Notes: generated by a model not told the origin, from the letters alone. DNA of 64,000 nucleotides from Dyella halodurans (GCF_026283925.1 NZ_JAPDPF010000001.1:434001-498000); one strand, 5' to 3'; counted from the first letter of the stretch, positions 1 to 10,638 are shown. Numbers and translations: made by a program.

Positions 1-1
1 C

Positions 2-838
2 GAGTTCGGCGCCTGCCATCGCAACGAGCCCTCGGGTGCGCTGCACGGCATCATGCGCGTGCGTGCCTTCACCCAGGACGATGGCCATATCTTCTGCACG
101 GAAGCGCAGATCGAGCCGGAAGTGACGGCGTTCCACCAGCAGGCCATGAAGGTCTACGGTGACTTCGGCTTCGAGGACATCGCGCTGAAGATCGCCTTGC
201 GCCCGGACAAGCGCATCGGCAGCGACGACGTGTGGGATCGCGCCGAGAACGCCTTGCGTGCCGCGCTGGCCTCCGCGGGCGTGAGCTGGGAAGAGCTGCC
301 GGGTGAGGGCGCCTTCTACGGTCCCAAGATCGAGTACCACATGAAGGACTCCATCGGCCGTGCCTGGCAGGTCGGCACCATGCAGGTGGACTTCATGATG
401 CCCGAGCGCTTGGGCGCCGAATACGTCGACGAGAATTCACAACGCCGTCACCCGGTGATGCTGCATCGTGCCATCGTCGGCTCGATGGAGCGCTTTATCG
501 GCATCCTGATCGAGCACTACGCCGGCCTGCTGCCAACCTGGTTGGCGCCGGTGCAGGCGGCGGTGTTCAGCATCACGGATGCCCAGGCCGACTATGTCCG
601 CGAGGTAACGCAAACCCTTGTCGATAAAGGTTTCCGCGTACAGGCCGATTTGCGCAATGAGAAGGTCGGCTATAAAATCCGCGAACATACGATGCAGAAA
701 GTCCCTTACCTACTGGTGGTCGGAGATCGCGAGAAGGACTCAGGGGCTGTTTCCGTGCGTACACGTTCGGGCGAGGATCTCGGCAGCATGCCGCTGGCAG
801 CCTTCGTCGAACGCCTGGAAGCCGAGACCAGCCGCTAA
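2..838 (+). CDS. thrS: threonine--tRNA ligase, C-terminal part (5' end outside window)
   Basis: This is the C-terminal part of threonyl-tRNA synthetase, a cytoplasmic class II enzyme that charges tRNA-Thr. The reading frame is open from base 2, so the gene begins upstream of the window. Visible are the class II motif 2 region (CHRNEPSG, first residues), two of the three zinc ligands (His in DDGHIF and His in VMLHRAI, equivalent to E. coli His385 and His511), motif 3 around [10 protein letters not shown], and the C-terminal anticodon-binding domain with DLRNEK and KIREHT. It is followed after 45 bases by infC, the usual thrS-infC-rpmI-rplT order. Identification is secure; the N-terminal TGS, editing and motif 1 regions are not visible. 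Confidence 0.97.
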   Translation, partial: EFGACHRNEPSGALHGIMRVRAFTQDDGHIFCTEAQIEPEVTAFHQQAMKVYGDFGFEDIALKIALRPDKRIGSDDVWDRAENALRAALASAGVSWEELPGEGAFYGPKIEYHMKDSIGRAWQVGTMQVDFMMPERLGAEYVDENSQRRHPVMLHRAIVGSMERFIGILIEHYAGLLPTWLAPVQAAVFSITDAQADYVREVTQTLVDKGFRVQADLRNEKVGYKIREHTMQKVPYLLVVGDREKDSGAVSVRTRSGEDLGSMPLAAFVERLEAETSR

Positions 839-883
839 GCGGTGGTCCGGCCTTTGATATGAACTCTTCTGGAGGATAGTGGT

Positions 884-1411
884 ATCGCTACCACCGACAC
901 TAAGGGCAATCGCCGTAACCACGAAATCCGCGTTCCGCGCGTACGTGTGATCGGCGCCGATGCGGAACAGCTCGGCATTCTCACCCGCGATGAGGCACTG
1001 GCACTGGCCCAGGAAGCGGGGATGGATCTGGTCGAGATCCAGCCGAACGGCGATCCGCCGGTCTGCCGCATCATGGATTACGGCAAGTTCAAGTTCGAAG
1101 CCCAGAAGAAGGCCCAGGCGGCCAAGAAGAAGCAAAAGCAGGTTGAAATCAAGGAAGTGAAGTTCCGTCCGGTCACGGACGTGGGCGACTACCAGATCAA
1201 GCTGCGCAACATGCTTCGCTTCCTCGAGGAAGGCGACAAGGTCAAGGTCACCATCCGCTTCCGCGGTCGCGAAATGTCCCACCAGGACCTGGGCCAGAAC
1301 CTGGCCAAGAAGATCCAGGAAGACGTGGGCGAGAACGGCGTGGTGGAGTCCTTCCCGCGCCTGGAAGGCCGTCAGATGGTCATGATGATCGGGCCGAAGA
1401 AGAAGCAGTAA
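884..1411 (+). CDS. infC: translation initiation factor IF-3, AUC start codon
   Basis: IF-3 binds the 30S subunit, keeps it apart from 50S and checks start-codon and initiator-tRNA pairing. I place the start at an ATC codon (884) because GGAGG at 871-875 lies 8 bases upstream and the reading from there gives the conserved IF-3 N-terminus ([13 protein letters not shown]) that an ATG-only start at 947 would delete. The product is 175 residues, the normal family length, with the N-domain, a lysine-rich linker (about residues 70-90) and the C-domain ending MIGPKKKQ. Non-AUG start codons in infC are known to provide autoregulation, since IF-3 discriminates against them; the same is inferred here. 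It sits between thrS and rpmI. Confidence 0.95.
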   Translation: MATTDTKGNRRNHEIRVPRVRVIGADAEQLGILTRDEALALAQEAGMDLVEIQPNGDPPVCRIMDYGKFKFEAQKKAQAAKKKQKQVEIKEVKFRPVTDVGDYQIKLRNMLRFLEEGDKVKVTIRFRGREMSHQDLGQNLAKKIQEDVGENGVVESFPRLEGRQMVMMIGPKKKQ

Positions 1412-1418
1412 TCCAGAA

Positions 1419-1445
1419 AAGGCGGCCTGAGGGCCGCCTTTTTTC
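1419..1445 (+). terminator. rho-independent terminator after infC
   Basis: GC-rich stem GGCGGCC (1421-1427), loop TGAG, GGCCGCC (1432-1438), flanked by A and T runs, with a T-tract from 1439. It lies 8 bases after the infC stop, so transcripts of thrS-infC probably end here in part and rpmI-rplT has its own promoter. Confidence 0.85.
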
Positions 1446-1448
1446 TTC

Positions 1449-1581
1449 CTCTCCCCTCCGGGGAGAGGACCGAGGTGAGGGGCGGATGCTCGCGAAAGCG
1501 TTGCTACTCAGTCTCTTGCCCTATCCAGCACCGAGGCCAGCCCGGCCCCTCACCCCAACCCTCTCCCCGGAGGGGAGAGGG
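1449..1581. repeat. inverted pair of CCTCTCCCC-type intergenic repeats
   Basis: Two roughly 36-base copies of one sequence in opposite orientation (1449-1484 and 1544-1581). Each contains a small palindrome (CTCCCCTCCGGGGAG in the left copy) followed by a GGTGAGGGG-type tail; the two arms differ at a few positions. A third copy lies at 38415-38451. Such CCCTCACCCC...CTCTCCCC units are common between xanthomonad genes. The pair fills most of the infC-rpmI gap and could form a long hairpin. Confidence 0.75.
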
Positions 1582-1591
1582 AGCCAAAGAC

Positions 1592-1620
1592 TGGCGTTAC
1601 CCTGACTTCCTCCGTATAAT
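1592..1620 (+). promoter_or_regulatory. candidate promoter for rpmI-rplT
   Basis: A perfect TATAAT is present at 1615-1620, rare in this GC-rich sequence, with a weak -35 (TGGCGT, 1592-1597) at 17-base spacing. It lies downstream of the infC terminator and about 120 bases before rpmI, consistent with a separate transcript with a long leader. The -10 is convincing, the -35 is not. Confidence 0.55.
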
Positions 1621-1624
1621 CGCC

Positions 1625-1654
1625 GGTTCGACCCATACGGACGGGTCGTGAACC
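1625..1654 (+). promoter_or_regulatory. hairpin in the rpmI leader
   Basis: The start of the presumed rpmI leader folds into a stem (GGTTCGACCC at 1625-1634 against GGGTC at 1643-1647 and GAACC at 1650-1654, with a small bulge). In many bacteria ribosomal protein L20 represses rpmI-rplT by binding such a leader; that role here is inference from position only. Confidence 0.35.
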
Positions 1655-1744
1655 GATCGTGGCAGGACGGAAAGAGCAGCCTTCTGGGTTGCCGCCAGAT
1701 CAGTCAGAAACCGGGGTCTCAATCCCCCCTCAAGGAGCATTACG

Positions 1745-1942
1745 ATGCCCAAGATCAAGACCAACCGGGCGGCCGCGAAGCGTTTTCGCAAGACCGCATC
1801 GGGCAAGTTCAAGGCCGGTCACGCCTTCAAGTCGCACATCCTGACCAAGAAGTCGACCAAGCGTAAGCGCGGTCTGCGTGCGACCAACCACGTCAAGGCT
1901 TGCGACACCAAGGGTGTAGCACGCATGTTGCCGTACTTGTAA
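1745..1942 (+). CDS. rpmI: 50S ribosomal protein L35
   Basis: A 65-residue, very basic protein with the L35 signature ([14 protein letters not shown] at the start, KSHILTKKS in the middle, RMLPYL at the end), the normal length for L35 of the large ribosomal subunit. A clear Shine-Dalgarno AAGGAG (1732-1737) precedes the ATG. It is 16 bases upstream of rplT, the usual two-gene unit, and is probably controlled together with it by L20. Confidence 0.98.
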   Translation: MPKIKTNRAAAKRFRKTASGKFKAGHAFKSHILTKKSTKRKRGLRATNHVKACDTKGVARMLPYL

Positions 1943-1958
1943 GGCGAGGAGATAAACC

Positions 1959-2318
1959 ATGGCTCGTGTAAAGCGTGGCGTTACCGCCCGTCGTCGTCAC
2001 AAGAAGATCATTGGCCGTGCGAAGGGTTACTACAATGCCCGTCGCAAGGTCTTCCGCGTTGCCAACCAGGCCGTCATCAAGGCTGGTCAGTACGCCTATA
2101 TCGGCCGCAAGCAGCGCAAGCGTCAGTTCCGCGCCCTGTGGATCGTGCGTATCAATGCCGCTGCCCGTCAGTTCGGTCTGTCGTACAGCCGCCTGATCAA
2201 TGGCCTGGCCAAGGCCGGCATCACGGTCGACCGCAAGGTCCTGGCTGACATTGCCGTGCACGACATCAAGGCATTTGGTGCGATCGCAGAGAAGGCGAAG
2301 GCCAGTCTGGCCGCTTGA
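1959..2318 (+). CDS. rplT: 50S ribosomal protein L20
   Basis: A 119-residue L20, needed early in 50S assembly, bound to 23S rRNA. It starts [16 protein letters not shown], has the [14 protein letters not shown] segment and the globular C-terminal half ending [17 protein letters not shown] precedes the ATG. L20 is the usual translational repressor of its own rpmI-rplT mRNA in bacteria; here that is inferred. A strong terminator follows, separating it from pheS. Confidence 0.98.
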   Translation: MARVKRGVTARRRHKKIIGRAKGYYNARRKVFRVANQAVIKAGQYAYIGRKQRKRQFRALWIVRINAAARQFGLSYSRLINGLAKAGITVDRKVLADIAVHDIKAFGAIAEKAKASLAA

Positions 2319-2354
2319 TCGTCTGGCGCCCTGCGCCCTGACGATATGATGTGA

Positions 2355-3440
<1,086 letters not shown>

Positions 3441-3461
3441 TCGAAGCAGGGACCGACACGC

Positions 3462-5873
3462 ATGAAATTCTCCGAAAACTGGTTGCGCCACCATGTGCCG
3501 ACCCGCGCATCGCGCGATGAACTCGCTGCGACGCTGACGGCGATCGGCCTGGAGGTCGAGGACGTCACGGCGCTGGGCAACGCGCTGGACGGCGTCGTCG
3601 TGGCGCGCATAGTCAGCGCGCAGAAGCACCCCGAGGCCGATCGCCTGCAGGTCTGCCAGGTGGATACCGGCAGCGGCACCGTGCAGATCGTCTGCGGCGC
3701 GCCCAATGCGCGCGCCGGCCTGGTCGCTCCGCTGGCCACGGTGGGCGCGGTGCTGCCGGGCGGCATCGCGATCAAGGCAGCCAAGCTGCGCGGCGTCGAG
3801 TCGTCCGGCATGCTGTGCTCGGCCAAGGAGCTGGGCGTCGATCCGGATGCTTCGGGCCTGCTCGAGCTGCCTGCCGATGCAACGATCGGCATGCCGCTGG
3901 CGACCTACCTCGGCCTGCCGGACGCCACCATCGAGATCAAGCTGACGCCTAACCGCGCCGATTGCTTCAGCGTGCGTGGCATCGCGTTCGATGTCGCCGC
4001 GGCGCTGGGCGGCGAGGTCATTCCGCTGGACGCCACGCCGGTGCCTGCGCAGAGCGATGCCACGCTAAAGGTGGTGCTCGAGGCGGGTGCGCGCGTGCCG
4101 CGCTTTGCCGGTCGCGTCATCGACAACGTCGATGCCACGGTGGAAACGCCGGTGTGGATGGCCGAGCGCCTGCGTCGCAGCGGCCTGCGTCCGATCAGCT
4201 TCCTGGTCGACGTCACCCAATACGTCATGCTGGAACTCGGCCAGCCCATGCACGCGTTCGACAAGGATACGTTGGAGGGAGAGATCGTCGTGCGCCCGGC
4301 GCGCGCGGGCGAGTCGCTCGCCTTGCTGGACGGCCGCACGGTCGAGCTGGACGATGATTTCCTGGTGGTCTCCGACAGCCGCGGCGGCAAGGGCGCGCGT
4401 GCGGTTGCGCTCGGCGGCATCATGGGTGGCGCCGACACGCGTGTTACCGACGTCACGCGCAACGTGTTCCTGGAGGCCGCGCACTGGATTCCCTCGGCCA
4501 TCATCGGCCGCAGCCGCAAGCTGGGCATGCATACGGACGCCGCCCATCGCTTCGAGCGTGGCGTCGACCCGCAGCTGCCGGGCATTGCGGTCGAATACGC
4601 CACGCGACTGATCCTCGATATCGCCGGCGGCGTGGCTGGCCCCCTGCTGGACGTCACGCTGCCGCAGCACCTGAGCTCGCCCGAACCGATCCTGCTGCGC
4701 CGTGCGCGGCTGGCGCGCGTGCTCGGCCTGACCGTCGCGGATGACGAAGTCGTGCGCATCTTCACGGCGCTCGGCATGCAGGTGGAGGCGTTGGCCGATG
4801 GCTGGCGCGTCACCGCGCCCAGCCGCCGCTTCGACATCGAGCGCGAAGAGGACCTGATCGAAGAGGTCGCGCGCATCCATGGCTACGAAAACATCCCGAC
4901 GCATACGCCGGCCGGCGCGCTGACGCTCGCCGCCGAACCGGAGGCGCGCCTCAACGAATTGGCCGTGCGCGAGCAGTTGGCGGCGCGCGGCTACTACGAA
5001 GCCGTCAACCTCGCCTTTGTCGGCAACGAGGTGTTGCAGCGCTGGGGCATGACCGAGCAGCTGGTGGCACTGGCCAACCCGCTGTCGGCCGACCTGGCGG
5101 TGATGCGTCCCTCGCTGTTGCCGGGGCTGGTCGCGGCCTTGTCGCACAATCGCGCGCGCCAGCAGGAACGCGTGCGCCTGTTCGAGCTGGGCCGCACCTT
5201 CGGGATCGCACCGGCGGCAGCCGCCGCCAAGGAGGCGCCGACGGAAACGCCATCCCTGGCCATGGTGGCCTGCGGTACGGCCCAGGCCGAGCAGTGGGGT
5301 GAGGCGACCCGCACCCTGGACTTCCATGACCTCAAGGGCGATCTCGATGCCCTGATCGCCTGGGGTGGCGAGCCGCAGCGCTGGGCCGTCCACGCGGACG
5401 GCTTGCCTGGCTGGCTGCACCCGGGGCGCGGCGCCCGCGTGACCCGCGACGGCGTGACCGCCGGTTACCTGGGGGCGCTGCATCCCCAGCTGGCCAAGGC
5501 CCTGGACCTGGGTGCCGACGTCCACGTGCTGGAACTGGCCCTGGACCCGGTGCTGGCCCGTCGCCTGCCCAGGGCCCAGCCGGTAGCCCGCTTCCCCTCG
5601 GTTCGGCGTGATATCGCCATGGACCTGCCGGAAGCGGTCAGCTGGTCACAAATTGAACAGGTCATCCGGACCACCCTTGGCGAGCAGCTCAGGGAGCTGC
5701 GCCTGTTCGACCGTTACAGCGGCAAGGGGGTCGAAGCAGGCCGAAAGAGTCTCGCTATGGGCTTGATTTTACAGGACGCTTCACGCACGCTTACTGACGA
5801 CGACGCGGACCGTTATGTACGTGAAGCGGTCGCAGCGTTGGAGATGGCATGCAAGGCAAGATTGCGAGGGTGA
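3462..5873 (+). CDS. pheT: phenylalanine--tRNA ligase beta subunit
   Basis: Beta subunit (803 residues, normal bacterial length) that contributes tRNA binding and editing. In order: N-terminal tRNA-binding OB domain (about 40-150, with [15 protein letters not shown]), B3/B4 editing domain (about 210-400), B5 domain (about 405-475), core catalytic-like region, and the C-terminal FDX anticodon-binding fold (about 705-800, beginning [13 protein letters not shown]). It follows pheS by 21 bases and ends one base before ihfA, so the three are almost certainly one operon, the standard gammaproteobacterial order. Confidence 0.98.
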   Translation: MKFSENWLRHHVPTRASRDELAATLTAIGLEVEDVTALGNALDGVVVARIVSAQKHPEADRLQVCQVDTGSGTVQIVCGAPNARAGLVAPLATVGAVLPGGIAIKAAKLRGVESSGMLCSAKELGVDPDASGLLELPADATIGMPLATYLGLPDATIEIKLTPNRADCFSVRGIAFDVAAALGGEVIPLDATPVPAQSDATLKVVLEAGARVPRFAGRVIDNVDATVETPVWMAERLRRSGLRPISFLVDVTQYVMLELGQPMHAFDKDTLEGEIVVRPARAGESLALLDGRTVELDDDFLVVSDSRGGKGARAVALGGIMGGADTRVTDVTRNVFLEAAHWIPSAIIGRSRKLGMHTDAAHRFERGVDPQLPGIAVEYATRLILDIAGGVAGPLLDVTLPQHLSSPEPILLRRARLARVLGLTVADDEVVRIFTALGMQVEALADGWRVTAPSRRFDIEREEDLIEEVARIHGYENIPTHTPAGALTLAAEPEARLNELAVREQLAARGYYEAVNLAFVGNEVLQRWGMTEQLVALANPLSADLAVMRPSLLPGLVAALSHNRARQQERVRLFELGRTFGIAPAAAAAKEAPTETPSLAMVACGTAQAEQWGEATRTLDFHDLKGDLDALIAWGGEPQRWAVHADGLPGWLHPGRGARVTRDGVTAGYLGALHPQLAKALDLGADVHVLELALDPVLARRLPRAQPVARFPSVRRDIAMDLPEAVSWSQIEQVIRTTLGEQLRELRLFDRYSGKGVEAGRKSLAMGLILQDASRTLTDDDADRYVREAVAALEMACKARLRG

Positions 5874-5874
5874 A

Positions 5875-6174
5875 ATGGCGCTGACCAAAGCGGAGATGGC
5901 AGAGCGCCTTTTTCTCGAAGTGGGCCTCAACAAGCGTGAGGCAAAGGAATTCGTGGACGCTTATTTTGAAGTGGTCCGCGAAGCGTTGGAAAAGGGTGAA
6001 CAGGTCAAGCTGTCCGGTTTCGGCAATTTCGACCTGCGACAGAAGAACCAGCGACCGGGACGTAATCCCAAGACGGGTGAGGAAATTCCCATTTCCGCAC
6101 GCCGCGTGGTGACGTTCCGACCGGGTCAGAAACTCAAGGTGCGAGTCGAGGGCTATGCTGGATCAAGGGAATAA
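5875..6174 (+). CDS. ihfA: integration host factor alpha subunit
   Basis: A 99-residue HU-family protein that forms a heterodimer with IhfB and sharply bends DNA at promoters and recombination sites. It starts MALTKAEM, has [11 protein letters not shown] and the DNA-intercalating beta arm with the conserved proline ([10 protein letters not shown]), and ends in [12 protein letters not shown]. The length equals E. coli IHF-alpha. The ATG lies one base after the pheT stop; an in-frame upstream GTG/ATG would only add residues encoded inside pheT. It overlaps the next gene by 20 bases. Confidence 0.98.
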   Translation: MALTKAEMAERLFLEVGLNKREAKEFVDAYFEVVREALEKGEQVKLSGFGNFDLRQKNQRPGRNPKTGEEIPISARRVVTFRPGQKLKVRVEGYAGSRE

Positions 6175-6511
6175 CACCGAACTTCCGGCCATTCCGGCAA
6201 AGCGCTACTTCACCATCGGTGAGGTCAGCGAACTGTGCGGCGTGAAGCCCCACGTGCTGCGCTACTGGGAGCAGGAATTTCCCGCGCTCAATCCGGTCAA
6301 GCGCCGCGGCAACCGTCGTTATTACCAGCGTCACGACGTGCTGATGATTCGGCAGATCCGTGGCCTGCTCTACGACGAAGGCTTCACCATCACCGGTGCG
6401 CGTGCCCGTCTGGAAGGTCCGCAGGCACGCATGGAGTCGAGCATCTCCCACCAGATCGTGCGCCAGGTGCGCATGGAGCTGGAAGAAGTGCTGGCTTTGC
6501 TGCGTCGCTGA
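6155..6511 (+). CDS. MerR-family transcriptional regulator downstream of ihfA
   Basis: A 118-residue MerR-type protein conserved directly after ihfA in many gammaproteobacteria; its targets are not known to me. The N-terminal winged helix-turn-helix is clear ([22 protein letters not shown], about residues 18-40, then [13 protein letters not shown]), followed by a short dimerisation helix rich in Glu and Arg. There is no ligand-binding domain and no cysteine metal site of the CueR/MerR type. It overlaps ihfA by 20 bases, implying translational coupling. Confidence 0.9.
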   Translation: MLDQGNNTELPAIPAKRYFTIGEVSELCGVKPHVLRYWEQEFPALNPVKRRGNRRYYQRHDVLMIRQIRGLLYDEGFTITGARARLEGPQARMESSISHQIVRQVRMELEEVLALLRR

Positions 6512-6581
6512 GCACTTTCGTACTTCAATGACTTTCGGTGCTACCCGCTGAGCTGGTAGACTCACCGACTTGCCGTATCGT

Positions 6582-6658
6582 CGGGGCGTAGCGCAGCCTG
6601 GTAGCGCATCTGCCTGGGGGGCAGAGGGTCGTGGGTTCGAATCCCGCCGTCCCGACCA
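6582..6658 (+). tRNA. tRNA-Pro (anticodon GGG)
   Basis: A 77-base cloverleaf: acceptor CGGGGCG (6582-6588) with CGTCCCG (6648-6654, one G-U pair), D arm GCGC/GCGC, anticodon stem TCTGC/GCAGA with loop CTGGGGG and anticodon GGG at 6616-6618, T arm GTGGG-TTCGAAT-CCCGC, discriminator A and an encoded CCA (6656-6658). It reads proline codons CCC and CCU. The gene stands alone and is followed by its own terminator. Confidence 0.97.
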
Positions 6659-6677
6659 ATTCGGCAACAGATAACAG

Positions 6678-6703
6678 AACGGCGCCCTTGGGCGCCGTTT
6701 TTG
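6678..6703 (+). terminator. terminator after tRNA-Pro
   Basis: Stem AACGGCGCC (6678-6686), loop CTTG, GGCGCCGTT (6691-6699), then a T run. It ends the tRNA transcript and lies just downstream of the convergent serA stop; the A residues before the stem make it potentially bidirectional. Confidence 0.88.
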
Positions 6704-6724
6704 TTTGCCTCGAGCGTGCGTTTC

Positions 6725-7957
6725 TCAGTACAGCACGCGACTGCGCAGCGTGCCGGGAATGGCCGCGAGTTGGTCCTTCAGCACGCCCGACTGCTTCTCG
6801 TCGGCAGCCACATCGATCACCACATAGCCGACTTCGCTATCGGTCTGAAGGAACTGGGCGTCGATATTGATATTGCCGCTGGAGAACAGTTCGTTGATGC
6901 GCGAGAGCGTGCCCGGCACGTTGCGATGGATGTGCAGCAGGCGGCGGCTGTGCGGGTGTTCGGGCAGCGAGACCTCGGGGAAGTTCACCGCCGACAGCGT
7001 CGAGCCGTTGTCGCTGTAGCGCACCAGCTTGCTCGCCACCTCGATGCCGATATTGTCCTGGGCTTCCAGCGTGCTGCCGCCGATGTGCGGCGTCAGGATC
7101 ACGTTGTCCATGCCGACCAGGGGCGAGACGAAGGCGTCGTCGTTGCCCTTGGGTTCCACCGGGAAGACGTCGACGGCGGCGCCGAACAGATGGCCGGAGC
7201 GCAGCGAGGCGGCCAGCGCATCGATATCCACCACCGTGCCGCGCGATGCGTTGATCAGCAACGAGCCCTGGCGCATGCGCGCCAGTTCGGCCGGGCCGAT
7301 CATCATGCGGGTCGCCGGGGTCTCGGGTACATGCAGGGTGACCACGTCGGCGCGCTCGAGCAGGTCTTCCATGCTGTCGGCGGCCCGGGCATTGCCCAGC
7401 GACAGCTTGGATTCGATGTCGTGGAAGATCACGCGCATGCCCAGGCTTTCGGCCAGCACGCCGACCTGGGTGCCGATATGGCCGTAGCCGACGATGCCCA
7501 GCACCTTGTCGCGCGCCTCGAAGCTGCCGGCGGCGGACTTGGTCCAGCCGCCGCGATGGCATAGTGCGTTCTTCTGTGGGATGCCGCGCAACAGCATGAT
7601 GGCTTCGGCGATCACCAGCTCGGCCACGCTGCGCGTGTTGGAGTAGGGCGCGTTGAACACTGGCACGCCCAGCCGGCGCGCGGCACCCAGGTCCACCTGG
7701 TTGGTGCCGATGCAGAAGCAGCCCACGGCGATCAGCCGTTTAGCCTGCTGCAGCACCTCGTCGGTGAGGTGGGTGCGCGAGCGGATGCCCACGATATGGG
7801 CGTCCGCAATGCGCGCCTTCAGTTCGGCTTCCGGCAATGCCTTTTCATGGAATTCGATCTGGCTGTAGCCGGCGCGGCGGAAGCTTTCCACGGCGCTGCG
7901 GCTGACGCCTTCCAGCAGGAGCACCTTGATGTCTTGTTTCGGGAACGAGGTCTTCAT
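6725..7957 (-). CDS. serA: D-3-phosphoglycerate dehydrogenase
   Basis: First enzyme of serine biosynthesis, oxidising 3-phosphoglycerate to 3-phosphohydroxypyruvate. From the ATG at 7957 the protein is 410 residues, exactly E. coli SerA length; an in-frame TTG 15 bases upstream is less likely because it has no ribosome-binding site. Seen are the NAD-binding motif GYGHIGTQVG, the catalytic region (LLINASRGTVVD, AVDVFPVEP, LTPHIGGST with the His) and a C-terminal ACT domain (HIHRNVPGTL ... RVLY) that in this type binds serine for feedback inhibition. It is divergent from an FAD enzyme probably dedicated to its by-product. Confidence 0.97.
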   Translation of the reverse strand: MKTSFPKQDIKVLLLEGVSRSAVESFRRAGYSQIEFHEKALPEAELKARIADAHIVGIRSRTHLTDEVLQQAKRLIAVGCFCIGTNQVDLGAARRLGVPVFNAPYSNTRSVAELVIAEAIMLLRGIPQKNALCHRGGWTKSAAGSFEARDKVLGIVGYGHIGTQVGVLAESLGMRVIFHDIESKLSLGNARAADSMEDLLERADVVTLHVPETPATRMMIGPAELARMRQGSLLINASRGTVVDIDALAASLRSGHLFGAAVDVFPVEPKGNDDAFVSPLVGMDNVILTPHIGGSTLEAQDNIGIEVASKLVRYSDNGSTLSAVNFPEVSLPEHPHSRRLLHIHRNVPGTLSRINELFSSGNINIDAQFLQTDSEVGYVVIDVAADEKQSGVLKDQLAAIPGTLRSRVLY

Positions 7958-8080
7958 TGGGTCGTTGCGCAAGAGGGAACCCCTTCACTATGCCAGACCT
8001 TGTGACAGATTTGCGGCATCGCAACACTGGACGATGCGCGCCGGCGCTGGCAGGCTGGGCGGGTTACCCAGGAACCTTCC

Positions 8081-9463
8081 ATGACCGACGCCCGCCTGGC
8101 CGATCTTGCCGATCGACTGCCCCACCTGCGACTGCTGACCGACCCGTCCGATCTCGAGCACTACGGCCGCGACTGGACCCGTCGCTGGACACCCGCCCCG
8201 CTGGCCATCGCCTTGCCGGCCGAGGTGGCCGAGGTGCAGGCCATCGTGCGCTGGGCCAACGAGCACGGCGTGGCGGTGGTGCCATCGGGTGGCCGAACCG
8301 GCCTGTCTGGCGGCGCCGTGGCGGCCAACGGCGAGCTGGTGCTGAGCCTGGAACGGATGAATCGGGTGCTCGCCTTCGACGCGGTCGATCGCACCCTCAG
8401 TGTGCAGGCCGGCATGACCCTGCATGCCGTCCACGAGGCGGCGCGGGAGCATGGCCTGGTTTATCCGGTGGATTTCGCCGCGCGCGGTTCATGCTCGATC
8501 GGCGGCAATATCGCCACCAATGCCGGCGGCATCCGCGTGATCCGTTACGGCAATACGCGCGAGTGGATCGCCGGGCTGACCGTGGTGGCCGGCAATGGCG
8601 AACTGCTGCAGCTCAATCGCGGCCTGATCAAGAATTCCAGCGGCTATGACCTGCGGCAACTGCTGATCGGGTCGGAGGGCACGCTGGGCGTGGTGGTCGA
8701 AGCGACCTTGCGACTGACCGACCCGCCGCCGCCGTCGCAAGTGATGCTGCTGGCCTTGCCGAACATGGAAGCCTTGATGGAGGTGTTCGCGCTGTTCCGT
8801 GCACGCCTGTCGCTGCAGGCCTTCGAGTTCTTTACCGATGTCGCGCTGAGTCATGTGCTGGCGCATGGTGCGCAGCGCGCCATCGAGGGCGATCACCCTT
8901 ACTACGTGGTCACGGAATTCGATGCCGACGAAGCGGCCCAGGACGCCGCGTTGGCCGCCTTCGAACTGGGCATGGAGCGTGGCTGGATCAGCGATGGCGT
9001 GATCGCCCAGAGCGACGCCCAGGCGGCAGCGCTATGGCGTCTGCGCGAAGGCATTACCGAAAGCCTGGCGCCGCATCGTCCGTACAAGAACGACATCTCG
9101 CTGCGCATCAGCGCATTGCCGGCCTTCCTGCATGAGATCCAGGGCCTGCTGGGGCGCGAATACCCGCACTTCGAGGTGGTGTGGTTTGGTCACATCGGCG
9201 ATGGCAACCTGCACATCAACGTGCTGCGCCCGGCGGATTTGTCCGACGCGGATTTCATTGCCCAGTGCGAGCACGTCACCAAGCTGCTGGCGGAGACCTT
9301 GCAGCGCCACGGCGGCAGCATCTCCGCCGAGCACGGCATTGGCCTGGTCAAGCGGGCCTACCTGGGAAGCACGCGCAGCGAGGCGGAAATTGCGCTGATG
9401 CGCGGGGTGCGGCAGGTGTTTGACCCGAACGGCATTCTTAATCCGGGCAAGCTGTTCAGTTGA
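8081..9463 (+). CDS. FAD-binding oxidoreductase, probable D-2-hydroxyglutarate dehydrogenase
   Basis: A 460-residue enzyme of the vanillyl-alcohol-oxidase/GlcD flavoprotein family. The FAD-binding half carries PSGGRTGLSGG (about 68-78) and IGGNIATNAGG; the C-terminal half has the metal-site motifs GHIGDGNLHIN and AEHGIG typical of D-2-hydroxyglutarate and D-lactate dehydrogenases. It is divergent from serA, 123 bases away. Established work on bacterial serine synthesis shows SerA reduces 2-oxoglutarate to D-2-hydroxyglutarate and that a neighbouring dehydrogenase of this family recycles it; I infer the same partnership. D-lactate or glycolate oxidase remains possible from motifs alone. Confidence 0.85.
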   Translation: MTDARLADLADRLPHLRLLTDPSDLEHYGRDWTRRWTPAPLAIALPAEVAEVQAIVRWANEHGVAVVPSGGRTGLSGGAVAANGELVLSLERMNRVLAFDAVDRTLSVQAGMTLHAVHEAAREHGLVYPVDFAARGSCSIGGNIATNAGGIRVIRYGNTREWIAGLTVVAGNGELLQLNRGLIKNSSGYDLRQLLIGSEGTLGVVVEATLRLTDPPPPSQVMLLALPNMEALMEVFALFRARLSLQAFEFFTDVALSHVLAHGAQRAIEGDHPYYVVTEFDADEAAQDAALAAFELGMERGWISDGVIAQSDAQAAALWRLREGITESLAPHRPYKNDISLRISALPAFLHEIQGLLGREYPHFEVVWFGHIGDGNLHINVLRPADLSDADFIAQCEHVTKLLAETLQRHGGSISAEHGIGLVKRAYLGSTRSEAEIALMRGVRQVFDPNGILNPGKLFS

Positions 9464-9606
9464 GGGGTGCTGGGATAACAGTGTGCGAGAAGTCGCAATT
9501 ACAGCCCTTTCCGGAAGCTTGCTTGCCGAGACTTTGAACTGGCACTAAGCCAGCCCTAAGCCCTTCGTAGCATGCTATGGGAACTTCACCGCCGATGGGT
9601 CTGATC

Positions 9607-10638
9607 ATGCAACGACATCTCCGCAGCGCGCTGGCCGCGACACTGTTTGTGTTCTGCGCCTCCCACGCCGTGGCTGCGCCAAAGCCCGCCGATTTCCAAG
9701 TGTTGTCGCGCCTGCAGCTCGGCGGCCCCGGCGGCTGGGATTATCTGAATTTCGACGCCGTCCGCCGGCACCTTTTCGTCACCCGCGGCGATCGCGTGCT
9801 GGTGGTCGACGTGGACAAGAACAAGCTTTATGCCGCGATTCCCGACACCCAGGGCGTGCATGGCGTGGCCATCGCCCAGGACCTGAAGCGCGGTTACACC
9901 AGCAATGGCAAGAACGCCTCGGTGACCGTGTTCGACCTGGACACGCTGGCCACCGTGGCCACGGTGACCGGCACGGGCGAGAAGCCCGATGCCATCCTCT
10001 ACGATCCCGCTTCGAAGCATGTGCTCACCTTCAACGGCAAGAGCAATTCGGTCAGCGTGATCGATACCAAGAGCAATACGGTGGTCGGCACGATTCCGCT
10101 GGCCGGCAAGCCCGAGTTCGCGGCGACCGATGAGTCAGGGCACGTCTACGTGAACATTGAAGATCGCGCCGAGCTGGTGCAGATCGACACCAAGACCAAT
10201 ACCGTGCTCGCCAGCTGGCCGCTGGGTTCATGCCAGTCGCCCAGCGGTCTGGCCATCGACACCAAGAAGCATCGCCTGTTCTCGGTCTGCGACAACCAGC
10301 AGATGGCCGTGGTCGATGCGCGCAGTGGGCGTGTGGTCGCCATCGTGCCGATCGGGGAGGGTCCGGACGCCGTGGTGTTCGACCGCGGCACCTCGACCGT
10401 CTTTAGCTCCAACGGCGAGAGCGGCACCATCACCGCGGTGCACCAGGACGATGCGGACCACTACAGCGTGACCGCGACCATTCCGACCCAGCCCAGCGCA
10501 CGCACGCTCACGCTCGATCCGAAGCTGCACCGCCTGTACCTGTCGGCGGCCCAGTTCGCGGCGCCTGCCGCCCCGGGTGGCGGCAAGCCGGCAATGGTTC
10601 CGGAAAGCTTCACTGTGTTGACGGTGGGCAGCCCGTAA
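9607..10638 (+). CDS. secreted YncE-like (YVTN) beta-propeller protein
   Basis: A 343-residue exported protein of the YncE/YVTN beta-propeller family. The ATG at 9607 gives a clean signal peptide (MQRHLRSALAATLFVFCASHAVA, cut near AVA/AP); an earlier ATG at 9577 would add ten non-signal residues. About seven blade repeats follow, with recurring HGVAIAQD, GEKPDAILYD and SVSVIDTKSNTVVGTI segments. No enzyme active site is seen; such proteins are periplasmic and usually of unknown role, in E. coli linked to DNA binding and iron control. A clear paralogue lies at 55747-56754 behind a TonB receptor, sharing GGWDYL near the N-terminus. Confidence 0.85.
   Translation: MQRHLRSALAATLFVFCASHAVAAPKPADFQVLSRLQLGGPGGWDYLNFDAVRRHLFVTRGDRVLVVDVDKNKLYAAIPDTQGVHGVAIAQDLKRGYTSNGKNASVTVFDLDTLATVATVTGTGEKPDAILYDPASKHVLTFNGKSNSVSVIDTKSNTVVGTIPLAGKPEFAATDESGHVYVNIEDRAELVQIDTKTNTVLASWPLGSCQSPSGLAIDTKKHRLFSVCDNQQMAVVDARSGRVVAIVPIGEGPDAVVFDRGTSTVFSSNGESGTITAVHQDDADHYSVTATIPTQPSARTLTLDPKLHRLYLSAAQFAAPAAPGGGKPAMVPESFTVLTVGSP

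Noticed and set aside
6134-6667. A minus-strand ORF of 177 codons antisense to the MerR gene and tRNA-Pro
   Set aside because: Its start (RRDSNPRPSAPQADALPG) is the well-known spurious translation of a tRNA-Pro gene; the rest is antisense to a conserved regulator.
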